Assembly (NCBI GenBank): GCA_033064195.1
Contig: JARBJD010000348.1
Span: 1-64,000, forward strand
Reading direction: 5' to 3'
From: Blattamonas nauphoetae
Lineage: Eukaryota; Preaxostyla; Oxymonadida
DNA: 64,000 bases
Part shown: piece by piece, positions 1 to 10,139 of the stretch
Layout of the letters: every line of letters begins with the position of its first letter
Numbering within the stretch: the stretch's first letter is position 1
Program-made: the position numbers and the translations under genes
The notes under the pieces: generated by a model
The model's input: the letters and a program-made list of their open reading frames with translations, nothing else
Databases searched by the model: none
What the model was told of the DNA's origin: nothing

Positions 1-1540
1 CATGAAGTATGTCTCTTTGACTGGTCTACTGGTATGGAGTTAGCATGGCACCATTGACTGCAATCAGATCTCAGTATCATTATCATTACACCATCATCAG
101 GAACTTGTCCATATTGTTCTACTTTCGCAGTCAATTTCGTCCAGTTCTCATAATATACTCACGAGGCTGATGGGAGACTACACAGAGCATCATTGCGTCT
201 GGTTTTGAATATCATCGTCAGCATAGATTCGTTTCAATGCTTGAGTCTCTGCTGCGTATCTCATTCTTGGTTTCTTCGCTTGTGCTTTTCTTTGTGGTTG
301 AATGTACACTATCTTTGTGACATTGTGTGTTTCATACAAAGATAAAACCAAAAGTATATTTTAATTAGAGTTAAATCTAGATGAAGAAATCTCCATAATC
401 CTTACAGCCTATGTGAATGCAAAATTGGTGAAGCATCAAATAGGATGATGTTTCATGAAGTGCAATCCAAGAAATACATCGAGACTTGAATTTCAATCGC
501 AATGGAGTGTGAGATGTCCTCGTTGGTAACGGAAGTGGAAAAACCTTTAATGCTCTTCGAGGGTTAAACTCCAAAATGTTCAAGAGTTAGGAATGAACTC
601 TTTCACCTCTTTGTCTTCGTCACTGATAAGAACATTGATCCAACATTCGATAAATTCAAACCAATACTGAACGTTCCTTTTGTCAAAGTCAAATTCGATG
701 ATGCACTTCCATATGTTGAACTCTCTGGAAAAAGCTGCTTATGAAGAAGTTATTGACAATCAATGGCAGAATAAAATCACCGATGAATGCAGAGATGATC
801 TCTTTGACTCACTTTACATTGATGACTTCTCAGTGAAGAATCTCAGACGATTATTCTCCCATTGACTGTCGTAGGATCCTAGGTGAACGAGAAGGCATCC
901 AAAATAGAATGACAATGATGGACTTATTGTTGGAGAATCGACAACCGAAATTCACATTCTTTCTGACTTTGCATGAACTCTTCAGTTTGTCAGCAGACAT
1001 GAAGTCAAACATTGATTCGATGTGGATTTTGGAGGATTCAACAAAGAACAGATCAGTCGAGTCTATCCTCAGTTGAACTCACCAATTGATATTCGACAAT
1101 TCTGGAATGTCTACCGAAACAAAATGTGAAGCAGTCATTCTTCGATACAACACTGATGGAGTTGCTCTGACAGAGATCAACAAAGATGGATTAATCAGAA
1201 GGTCAGACCCTTGAAGGTTCCCAACGGTCTCGTCAAGACTTCGAAGCCTCATGCTGAGAGTATCTATCAACGTTCGAATTGATTCTTCAATGTCGGATAA
1301 TCTTTGATCAATCGAGAGTGAATTAGGAAGTGGAAGCATCAACATATCGTTTCCTCAGTGCTATCACCTCTTATTTTGTGATTCTGTATCCATCGATTTG
1401 AATCATCCTATTCAGTTTCTGTGTTGTGTACTCATTCAGTTCTTTTCTATTCTTCTCCAAGTATCTCTGAAAGAGTCGTGGATGTTTGTGAACTCTTTCT
1501 GCTCAGGATCAAACGGTTCTAATATTTTCAGTGATGCCAT
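1..1540. other. Polinton interior without a confident gene
   Basis: This edge segment belongs to the Polinton by position. Only short frames are present, for example a 61-residue plus-strand frame at 680-865 and an 88-residue minus-strand frame at 1,079-1,345, and neither has a recognisable motif. It may hold decayed remains of another Polinton gene. I see no tRNA, repeat or terminal inverted repeat in it. Confidence 0.4.
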
Positions 1541-2590
1541 TTAGGAGAAATAAAAATATCTGAAACATTTTTGAAACAAACGAAGTTCTGAGGTCAGAAG
1601 ACCGAATTCAGCAATGAACTCTGGAGTACAGTCGTCAATTGAGTCAGCATGGAACTTGGTGTGTTGGATTGGAACGTACACTATTTTTGGGAGACATGTG
1701 AGACCATTCAGTAGAGTAGCTACATTACCGTGCTTGTATTCAATGAATTTCCCCATGAATTGAAACTGTCTACGCTTCTTCTGAAATTTGGCAACAGTCT
1801 TGTCCAAATCAAGATGGATCAATAGAATGTTTCCTGGTTTGTATTTCCATAACATCTGTGTTGTCTGTTGTCTTTGGATGTTCTTCAATTGTTCTTCACA
1901 ACTGAGATGTACAGTGCTTCAATCTCTCGATTCTTTTGTGCTCTGGAGTGAATTTGTTCCAGTACGCTCGATGAGGAGTCATGTTGTAGAATTCCACCAT
2001 CTGATTCATCAGTGAATGATTGGCCATTTGTGTCGCATTGTCTTGGAATCCATCTCTGATTGTTCTTATCACGATCGCTGACAATTCTGTTGTGATTTGT
2101 AAATGGTGAGCTTGTGAAATAAGTATTGACATTCTGATCCTTGAAAACTCTGATGCTTCTCCACTTGTCCATGCTGCTTCACCATCACCTCGAATGTTGT
2201 TAACGTGAACGCCACGATGGTTAATCAGATCATTGATTGCAGTCTTGACTTTGCCCATGATTTATCCAGTACAGGAATGACGACCAGGTATTTAGTGTTG
2301 ATGTTAATGGCAAAGAGATAGATCTGCAACACTGTTTTCGACGTTGGTGATTGGATAAAGACAAGATCAATTTCCCAGGATCCAAACTTGGGAGAAAAGT
2401 ATAGTCTATCACAATTTGAGGAACCTTTCTGTCTGATGTCTTCTGTGGATCACCTGTAATTGCTTTGACATGAACTGCATTTTGATCGAAATGGATACAC
2501 TATTTTTTCCGTTGTTTTGGAATCATTGGAGGATCAATTCTCATCGCATCACCTCCTTTTTCTCTCTGAATTTTCCTCGGATGTGCTACA
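1541..2590 (-). pseudogene. Polinton integrase remnant (retroviral-type DDE)
   Basis: Minus-strand pieces resemble the integrase of Polintons, which inserts the element into chromosomes. The catalytic-core pieces show a WEIDL-type first aspartate (near 2,370) and an IRGDGEAA-type second aspartate region (near 2,190). The C-terminal piece (1,541-1,888) has the pattern of a small beta-barrel DNA-binding domain, with KPGNILLIHLD followed by KKRRQF. The gene lies downstream of the polymerase and acidic-protein genes in the same direction. It is broken into several pieces. The family call is good; details of the ends are uncertain. Confidence 0.7.
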
Positions 2591-2592
2591 CC

Positions 2593-3384
2593 TCATCTGT
2601 GATCAAATTCCTCATACCAATCCTGAAATGATCTTCCTCCGAATGGGATTTGTTTTGTGTGAGTCAGAATGAAGTCAAGATCTTCGTTCGCAATCTTTCT
2701 GTTTATCGAGGCTCGAACGAATGTGTCTCTGTTCATTTTATTTGAATCCAGAATGTGTGATGTAATATAGTGTTCCATCTGCTTTTGATTTTTCATTATT
2801 GAGTTCTCAGCTTTGATCTGTTCATCTTCTGAATCGTTTTTCTGTTGATGATCAAACAATCCTTTCATTTGTGCCAACTTATTGAGCACTTGCTGTGTGG
2901 TTGGTTCATACTGTCTGATCTCCCTCACTGGGTGGTTGAACACGGTTGGTATGAAGAAGGGATTTCTCTCAATTGGATCCTGCACCTGTGAAATTGGTAT
3001 AATGTCATCATCATCTTCATCATCATCATCATCCTCATCTTCCTCTTCAAATCTCCTCTCCTTCATTGGATATTCATATTCAAACCCCATTGATTTCAAG
3101 TTTCTCATCTGTCCAGGAAGAACTAGGTCTTCAGGTGGTTCTATTGCTATTGGTCTTTGCACTGGAGTTGGGATTGGGATTGGTCTTGCCTCTGCAGGGC
3201 TTCGAACTCTTGGTGAGAGAGTCACTTCCTGATTGTACTTTCGATGATATTCTCGATACTTTTTGTATGCCGTTTCACATCTCCCATCACTGACACGTTT
3301 TCCCAAGAATTCAATCAGAAACTGTGAGACTACTTTGTTCCAATTGAGAGAGTTAACTTTGGAGAGAGACCTCCATTGAACCAA
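2593..3384 (-). CDS. Polinton accessory protein with acidic tract
   Basis: A 263-residue frame with no recognised domain. The first third is basic and may be a small alpha-helical domain. It is followed by a proline-rich linker (PIPIPTPVQRP) and then a run of about twenty acidic residues near positions 110-130. The last 80 residues are charged and probably helical. It sits between the polymerase and the integrase in the same direction. Acidic, disordered proteins of unknown role are common in Polintons and related viruses, but I cannot link this one to a named family. A start near 3,551, preceded by an AT-rich leader like those of neighbouring genes, is also possible. Confidence 0.55.
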   Translation of the reverse strand: MVQWRSLSKVNSLNWNKVVSQFLIEFLGKRVSDGRCETAYKKYREYHRKYNQEVTLSPRVRSPAEARPIPIPTPVQRPIAIEPPEDLVLPGQMRNLKSMGFEYEYPMKERRFEEEDEDDDDDEDDDDIIPISQVQDPIERNPFFIPTVFNHPVREIRQYEPTTQQVLNKLAQMKGLFDHQQKNDSEDEQIKAENSIMKNQKQMEHYITSHILDSNKMNRDTFVRASINRKIANEDLDFILTHTKQIPFGGRSFQDWYEEFDHR

Positions 3385-3575
3385 TCCTCAAAATATGTCT
3401 CATCGTTTGCTACATACTCTCCATTTGAATCATAGACATCATATACTGGTAAAGTGTTGGCTCTATTGAACTTAACATTGAATATTTTGATTTGAGTGTT
3501 GTGTGCAATTCAGCAACCTATTCACTAAAGTATTAATCTGTCGTGTGTTCATTTATACAAAAATAAAGTTTGTGT

Positions 3576-6500
3576 TTATTCAATAATATAATCAGTTGCT
3601 TTCAGTCCATGAATGAATGGAGGACACGATTCATTTTCAAGTACGATTGCCTTCAGATGAATTCCACTGAGACTGAGTTTCTGTTGTTGTATTTTCGCAA
3701 TCTCAAATCCATTTGTATTCTCTTCGCTCACGATTCTTCTCGTCTGAAACGCATCATCATGATGCTTGAACCGTTTACGGTGAAGTTCAGTGTTGTAGTC
3801 ACAGTTTCTCTCCATTAAGACATTTCCATAATCGTCACTTGTGATGTTTGTTTTCTTTAGAGACACGCCTTTGATTTTGCATTTCTCATCGAGAGAGTAA
3901 CACTTGGGTGCAAGACAGATCATCTGTTCACCTTCCTTTTCAATTGCTAATCCCAACAGCTTCTTCTCATCATCAACTCCTTTTCAGGATTGGGAAACCA
4001 TTCATATTTGTGTGCATCATAGAATTCCTTGTCAGCAATCACATGTTCAAATTGTTGATGAATTCCAGCATTTGGATCACCGGCAATTGCCCAGTATGCA
4101 GAGTCAGTGTCTCCCTCACAAAAGTGTATCTTGTTCATGTCTAGGCACTTGTACATGAAGTATAGTAGTAAAATAACCCGGCGAGGGTAAAATAACCAGG
4201 GTGAAAACCCTTTTGGACCCTCTTCCGTCCATCCCATATTTCTCGGAACCAAAATTTTTGGGTCCCACTTTTTCCATAATGTTTGTCTCAACTCCTACTA
4301 TCGATCGAGGTAGAAATCGAACCTCCAAAATAGGATCCTGGGCCGGGGTGCCTATTTCGGAACCATATTTTGGCCTATTTTTGACTTATTTTGGCTCCTA
4401 AATAGGAGGTCCTTAACATTCAAGCTTAGGGCATAAAACCTTCACGACCACTTTTCTCCGCCTGTTCAAAATTTTGCTTTCTCGTTTCATTTCTGGTTGT
4501 TTGGGATGTTTTTCTCTCGAAATCACAAATTTTTGAAAAATGAAAAATCCTGGGGACCTGGGTTGAAATTTAGGGTCAAAACTGACTTCCCTGTATATTG
4601 GCTTAGGAGCCAGAAAATTTGTATTGATCATATCTCCACAACCAGACATAGTTCCGACATGAGGTTTTCACCAATATGGATGTTTTGTTGGATTATAATT
4701 TTCTGAAAATTTTGAAAAAAATCCCTTGCGGCAGTTGAGATATTTTGTGGGTTTTGGATTTGGTTCGAAAGGAGAGCTGTCACTTGACATGGGATGATGC
4801 ACCCGTCTCCACATTTCGTCAAAATGATGCAGACACAATCAGAATCGAATCCAAATGCTAAAATTGGTTAGGATCGTGCTTGGGAGGAGAGGAGTTGGGA
4901 TTTATTCTCAGATAAACACGAAAACTATCAAAACGCCAAAATAGGAGGTCTTCGAAATTTTCAAAATTTTCAGAAAAATTAGTTTCCAACAAAACATCCA
5001 TATTGGTGAAAACTTCATGTCGGAACTATGTCTGGTTGTGGAGATATGATCAAAACAAGTTTTCAAGATCCTAAGCTTTGTATACAGGGAAGTCAGTTTT
5101 GACCCTGAATTTCCACCCAGGTCCCCCCAAGATATTTCATTTTTCAAAAATTTGTGATTTCGAGAGAAAAACATCCCAAACAACCAGAAATGAAACGAGA
5201 AAGCAAAATTTTGAACAGGCGTGGAGAAAAGTGGTCGTGAAGGTTTTATGCCCTAAGCTTTAATGTTAAGGACCTCCTATTTAGGAGCCAAAAATAAGTC
5301 AAAAATAGGCCAAAATATGGTTCCGAAATAGGCACCCCCGGCCCAGGATCCTATTTTGGAGGTTCGATTTCTACCTCGATCGATAGTAGGAGTTGAGACA
5401 AACATTATGGAAAAAAAAGTGGGACCCAAAAATTTTGGTTCCGAGAAATATGGGATGGACGGAAGAGGGGTCCAAAAGGGGTTTTCACCCGGGTTATTTT
5501 ACCCTCGCCGGGTTATTTTACTACTATAGTAGATGAAATTCAGATACCAGAACTTGGCATTGTCAAGTGTGAATACTGCTTCTTGCAGACATGTCTTGCA
5601 TGATGCTTTCTCTCTGTCTTCAATCACAATGTAGTTGTCCTCGTTGATCTCTCTTGTTGCTACAAATCCTTTCATCATTTGCTTCAGGTATGTTCTCTTC
5701 TCATTGCAGATTGTGATTGAGTTGTACTTCTCGGTGTTCATTCCATCATGTCCGTAACTTCCATTCAAGTTGGTCTTACAGAACTGTTCCTTTCCTTTGT
5801 TTCCAACCTTCATTGCTTCTATTCTGTCATTCATGAACGATGTCACAAATGGTTCAAATCCAGCATGTCTCGAAAAGACCATCACAGTCTTAATATCGTC
5901 TACGATGAAGTGGCAGTAGTCGATGAGGAACCACAGATAGTATGTCGAAAAGAACATATACTGATCGTGTGTGCTCAAGAGTTGAGTCAATTTCCTTTGC
6001 TTATCATCAGTCTTCAATCCATGCTTCTTCATCAACGAATATGTCTTCTCTCCAATGTTCTCTTCTGTTGTATTGACCACAATGTTTCTGAAGATTGGTG
6101 GGAAGTTAATGAAATCATTAATATATTTCTCATCGATGTGTCCTTTTAATTCTGCAACGAACAGTGTCTTCTGATTCTTGTTCTCAATGATCTCACGACA
6201 TTCTTTATCTCCTGTTGCAGTGTACAAACATCTTCCTGGCATATACATTCTGTGTTTAGTGTATGGATTGTCCTTGTTCTTGATTGATGAGAAAGCACTT
6301 GGATACAGTGAATTGAAATCAACACCACAGACATGAGTCATTTTATGTTCTGTATCTGTGGAGACAACTTTTCCATCTTCATATGTGAAGTGATTGATTG
6401 AAGTCACGTCTTTGATATTCTGTCGATGTTGAACATTCGATAATCCACCAGTCACAGCTGCTCTCAACTTGTGATATGTTTGCTCATGGGTCAGAGTCAT

Positions 6501-7754
6501 TGGTAGTGATTTCCAGATGCAATACTTCTTCAGTTGAATTCTCAATCGAGTGAGATGCTCGTCCTTGTCTGACTTGTAGGTGTTGCAGTAATCACAGCAG
6601 ATCTTCACGTTCTCTTTTGAATGTCCTTTTGAATTGTCGATTCTATCTAATGTTGGTCGCACTGCTTGTGAGAAGTGACTCTTGCAGATATAGCACACTC
6701 TCTTGCACTGTTGAACGAACCAATCGTAGTCTGCTTCAGTGACATTTTTATCAGTACTGCGATGAGCCTTCTGGTCTTGATAAATGTACGATGCAACTTT
6801 GTACTTCCAGTATTGCTTGGTGATTTTTATTTCTCCAGATTGATCCACTCCATTGAAATCATCGTCGATATCAAAGTCTTTGTAGGCACAGGCATACTTG
6901 ATTGCAGAAGCATTTGCTGACAGTGAGAGATTGTGCAACATGTCCACTTTGTACTGGAAGTTCAGATCAATGAGATTATCCAAAGGTGCTATCATACATT
7001 CGACGTCTCTGATGTTGTAGAATTTCAGATATTCCCAACGGTTCTTGAATCCTTGCTTCTTCCAATCATCAAGGTAAAGTTTGTAATCAGTGTCGGACAT
7101 TTCACTGTTGTTGAGACTGGAGTAGAATTCATATTTGGAGAATGGTTCTTGTTTGCTCAACACTACATCGTAGTCTGATGAATCAAATGATTCGTAAGCA
7201 AAGAATGATTTCTGAAGAGTGGTCTTTCCTCCAAAAGCCTTCACTGCATTATCCAATGTCATTGGTCCTGTGTACGACATCATGTCTATGAATCGAAGTA
7301 CCTGTTGCGTCTTCTCGTGTCTGATCAAAACTTGTTTGTACTTCGTTGTTGATCCAAGGAAGCTGACAACTTTCCAATCCTTATCAACGAGATCACGGAA
7401 GATGAGATTGATGTCGAATCTGGAACTGTTAAATCCAATCACACTGACTTCATTTTGTGAGGGTATTTCCGGGTCTTCGTAGTAGTTGTCATCTCGTACT
7501 GTCTCAGCATATCTGAAGAGTTCTCTGATCCATTGCTTCACAAAGTCCTTTCCATCTCGAAGATCAAAGTAGATTGACTTCACACCTGATTTTGTTTTGA
7601 TTGCAGATGCAACGGAGAGAGGCTTCAAGTGTGAGATCAGTTGTGTGTTGTCATCAGAGAATAAATTGTCAAGAAAGAGATCTTCCATCGTTTCGAAATC
7701 GTACGTGATGTAGAACTGTGTTGGTTTGAATTCGTCTTGTCTTTTGTGTGCCAT
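3576..7754 (-). pseudogene. Polinton protein-primed DNA polymerase B, split by a MITE
   Basis: This gene would replicate the element by protein priming. From the N-terminus, a 3'-5' exonuclease is marked by DFETM (Exo I), NSSRFD (Exo II) and YNIRDVE (Exo III). The palm follows with DFNSLYPS (motif A) and KTNLNGSYG (motif B); a GDTDS motif C lies beyond the inserted MITE at 4,163-5,526. Between exonuclease and palm, around residues 355-395, sits an HNH-like zinc domain with two Cys pairs and LDRIDNSKGH. The neighbours are the polymerase-associated protein upstream and the acidic protein downstream. The gene is broken, chiefly by the MITE. Family assignment is strong. Confidence 0.9.
4163..5526. 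mobile_element. Fold-back MITE, copy 1, inside the Polinton polymerase
   Basis: A 1,364-bp palindromic element. Each end reads TAGTAGTAAAATAACCCGGC inward, and the two arms of roughly 550 bp are inverted repeats of each other around a unique centre of about 240 bp (near 4,720-4,960). It is flanked by TA at 4,161-4,162 and 5,527-5,528, a TA target duplication as used by Tc1/mariner-type elements. The short frames inside are not genes. Two more copies lie at 29,349-30,749 (opposite orientation of the centre) and from 62,918 on (same orientation). Confidence 0.93.
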
Positions 7755-7823
7755 CAGAAATTCAAATGTTCGATTGTTGAGAATATGTGGAACGTATGGT
7801 CTTGGTGTCTTGTCAAGTGAGAT

Positions 7824-9344
7824 CTACTTCACATGTTTTCCATCAAGTTCTTTGCACTCTCTGAGATGCTTCTCAAAATCTCTGCTATAGTTGTTATTCT
7901 TCACTTGGAATCCTCTTGACTGACAATACGGACAGAGTTTGTATCCAGTGATTTTCTCAGGATCCACAATGAACATCACATGAACGAGTGTGGCTGTTAG
8001 TGGAATCATCAGAAGTGGGAGAACTCTTGCATCGTCATTTTCGTTGACATACGATTGACTGAGGAAATACCGCTTCTTGTCTTCGTCATATTCATAAATG
8101 TGAACTGTGATGTTGAATCTTTGCATTGCTTTCTCAATGTCACATGCAATATCAAACCCAGGATAATTCTGAAGATGTGGAGTCAATTGTCGAGATTGGA
8201 GATGAGTGAGATTCATCCATTGTGCGAACAATCTGTAGGCTTCACTGTTCCTCATATTGATTGATATTTTCTTACCTTGAACTTCAGGAAGTGTGAGGAA
8301 TGATAGAGCTTGAAAGAAACAGATATTGTACTCAGAATCGATGTATCGAACATTCCTCGTTTTGTTGTGTTCAGTGAGAATAGCATTTGCTTTTCCTGCG
8401 ACTGGGAATCGATAGACTGCAACTAGAATTGAGTGGAAAGCGATGTACATTGTCTTCGTATCCATCAGTGTTCTCTCTTGTGATTCTTTGATCAGATTGA
8501 TCGCATATTTTGAATACTCGTTGATGTCTCCTGCACTTCTTATCACTGTCGGAAAACTCTTTGATGTGTTCTCCAATTCTGGTCTGAAGTCATTGTAAGT
8601 TGTCTCATCTTTGTCTTTTCTCTCGATGATCTTTCCAAAGTCAATACTAATCTTGAATGGATGATCTTTCTCTTTGTCGAACACTGCTTTAATGATGGTT
8701 GTGATTTCTTCAACGTTCTTCAAGTGATTGTGGAAGTACAACTGATATGGTTTTCCATTATCCTCAACCTTCTCGACCTCATTCTTTTTGAACTTCCTTC
8801 GTGCATCCATGAGACAAGAATTGAATGCTGCTTTGTCTCGTGGTTCAGCTAATAATATGCATTCTTCAAATCCCTCAAATGTCTGCACTTCTCTCTTTTC
8901 CATTTGTTCATTTTTCTTCTGAATGATTAACAGATTCTTCATCCAATGATCCATCAGTTTCTCTTCAATTGATTTCAGTTTCCACGTCATTTTGAACACC
9001 TGCTTCTTCAGTTCATCTTTGTTCACTCTTGGATTTTCTTTCATGATTTGCATTCTTGCTTTGCGGTCTTCTTCATTCATCATTGCATTGTTATTGTGCT
9101 CTTCCAGTTTGTGAATAAAATCATCAATCTGATAGTTGGTAATATTCCTTATCTCTCCTTCAAAATGGAGATCTGGATTCTTGAGCATTGACAGGAGATA
9201 TGCACGATGATGTTGGCAGTTTCGAATGCCTGGTTTGTATGTTCGATCGTAACCATGTTCATCCTTGAATTCAAAGGTGGTGTTTGGAAATAGCTCTCTT
9301 ATTTTCGAGATGCTGTCTGTGACAAATTTCAGTGTCGCCGCCAT
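7824..9344 (-). CDS. Polinton polymerase-associated N-terminal protein with zinc finger
   Basis: A 506-residue frame directly upstream of the polymerase and in the same direction. The first 270 residues are charged and helical. Residues around 335-450 contain YNICFFQALSFL, which resembles the Cys-centred start of OTU-type cysteine proteases; this is a weak resemblance and I do not see the full catalytic set. Near the C-terminus there is a C2HC zinc finger, CPYC followed by HLREC. In several Polintons, OTU-like and zinc-finger regions precede the polymerase domains; that is family knowledge and here an inference. The ATG at 9,344 follows an AT-rich leader nearly identical to that of the next gene upstream. 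Confidence 0.65.
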   Translation of the reverse strand: MAATLKFVTDSISKIRELFPNTTFEFKDEHGYDRTYKPGIRNCQHHRAYLLSMLKNPDLHFEGEIRNITNYQIDDFIHKLEEHNNNAMMNEEDRKARMQIMKENPRVNKDELKKQVFKMTWKLKSIEEKLMDHWMKNLLIIQKKNEQMEKREVQTFEGFEECILLAEPRDKAAFNSCLMDARRKFKKNEVEKVEDNGKPYQLYFHNHLKNVEEITTIIKAVFDKEKDHPFKISIDFGKIIERKDKDETTYNDFRPELENTSKSFPTVIRSAGDINEYSKYAINLIKESQERTLMDTKTMYIAFHSILVAVYRFPVAGKANAILTEHNKTRNVRYIDSEYNICFFQALSFLTLPEVQGKKISINMRNSEAYRLFAQWMNLTHLQSRQLTPHLQNYPGFDIACDIEKAMQRFNITVHIYEYDEDKKRYFLSQSYVNENDDARVLPLLMIPLTATLVHVMFIVDPEKITGYKLCPYCQSRGFQVKNNNYSRDFEKHLRECKELDGKHVK

Positions 9345-9381
9345 TTACTACAAATTAAAAAATCCGAAAATAAAAAAAGTT
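9345..9381 (-). promoter_or_regulatory. AT-rich leader shared by Polinton genes
   Basis: Just before the start at 9,344 the minus strand reads TTTTTTAATTTGTAGTAAATG. A nearly identical stretch precedes the start at 9,777 (9,778-9,812), and a similar TTTATTTTTGTATAAATG ends at a possible start near 3,551. Repeated use of the same AT-rich motif immediately upstream of separate genes suggests a common promoter or initiator of the element. This is read from the sequence; the promoter function is inferred. Confidence 0.5.
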
Positions 9382-9387
9382 GAGCGT

Positions 9388-9777
9388 TTATTTCTGTTTT
9401 CTCTGATGGGGCTTTTTCAGTGCCTTTAACCAGGAATCAAGTCTAATTCTGAACACTTCACTTCCGCCGATCTCTCGATATGTGAATGGAACCAAAACTT
9501 TGGTGTACTCACCTACGAGCTCACAATTGTATTTCTTCAATTCATTTTCGACGAATGATTGAGTGTAGTGTCGACGTTTCGCTAAGTGAGGTCTGTTTCC
9601 TTGATTCCACAACTTCGGTTTTATTCTCCATTCAACGCCCTCATGAACATACGTCACCGGCACATTATTTCTGACATACTCAGAGACTAGCGAACAGTTC
9701 TCTTCTCTCATTGATTCAATTAATGCTTGTTCTGAACATACTCGACGTCTTTCGTTGTACATTTCAGTTGGATTCAT
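9388..9777 (-). CDS. Small Polinton protein with two copies of a ~35-residue repeat
   Basis: A 129-residue frame at the right end of the gene cluster. It contains two related segments: NCSLVSEYVRNNVPVTYVHE (about residues 27-46, continuing to a Trp) and NCELVGEYTKVLVPFTYRE (about 84-102, continuing to a Trp). Such Cys-Leu-Val-x-Glu-Tyr repeats recall short repeats that accompany endonucleases in giant viruses, but no nuclease motif is present, so the function is unknown. The protein is basic at the C-terminus (HQRKQK) and could bind DNA. An AT-rich leader motif precedes the start. Confidence 0.55.
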   Translation of the reverse strand: MNPTEMYNERRRVCSEQALIESMREENCSLVSEYVRNNVPVTYVHEGVEWRIKPKLWNQGNRPHLAKRRHYTQSFVENELKKYNCELVGEYTKVLVPFTYREIGGSEVFRIRLDSWLKALKKPHQRKQK

Positions 9778-10139
9778 TTAATACAAATTAAAAAATTCAA
9801 AAATAAATTTCCATTCGTTGTTTTATCGTTGGTGATCTTCCGAGACTTCGATTCTGTCATCGATGGGTTCGATCAGTCTTGTTTGATCAGCGAAAGTCCT
9901 TCAATGGGACATGATCCTTTCATCTCGTTCCTGACGACTCTTTACTGTTTCGTTTAGGTGTGTTATGCTTTCTACTTTCACATTTGTTCTCTCTTCTTTT
10001 TTGACATCTCATTCTTGTTCTCGATCCTTCACTTTTTTCTTCTCCTCTCGTTCAGGTACATCACATTGTTTTATGAACGGTGGTTTCATTCCCGACTTGT
10101 TTTGAACAGGTTTGCTCCATTTTTGAATTCATTCTTTCC

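Larger units (their letters stand above)
1..9812 (-). mobile_element. Polinton/Maverick fossil, left part outside window
   Basis: A run of minus-strand genes has Polinton content: a DDE integrase remnant, an acidic protein, a protein-primed family B DNA polymerase, an N-terminal polymerase-associated protein ending in a zinc finger, and a small repeat protein. Packaging ATPase, maturation protease and capsid genes are not seen; they would lie left of the window or be lost. No terminal inverted repeat was identified, so the right boundary is set at the AT-rich leader of the last gene and could extend into the repeat cluster ending near 11.5 kb. The copy is broken, with roughly three to six breaks including a MITE insertion. 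Long frames and a young-looking MITE suggest a fairly recent insertion. Family assignment rests on the polymerase and integrase motifs. Confidence 0.85.

Noticed and set aside
2882-3232. Plus-strand frame with a long Ser run
   Set aside because: It is the antisense shadow of the acidic tract of the Polinton accessory protein.
4413-5263. Short frames inside the fold-back MITE
   Set aside because: They recur in both arms and on both strands because the element is palindromic; none resembles a protein.
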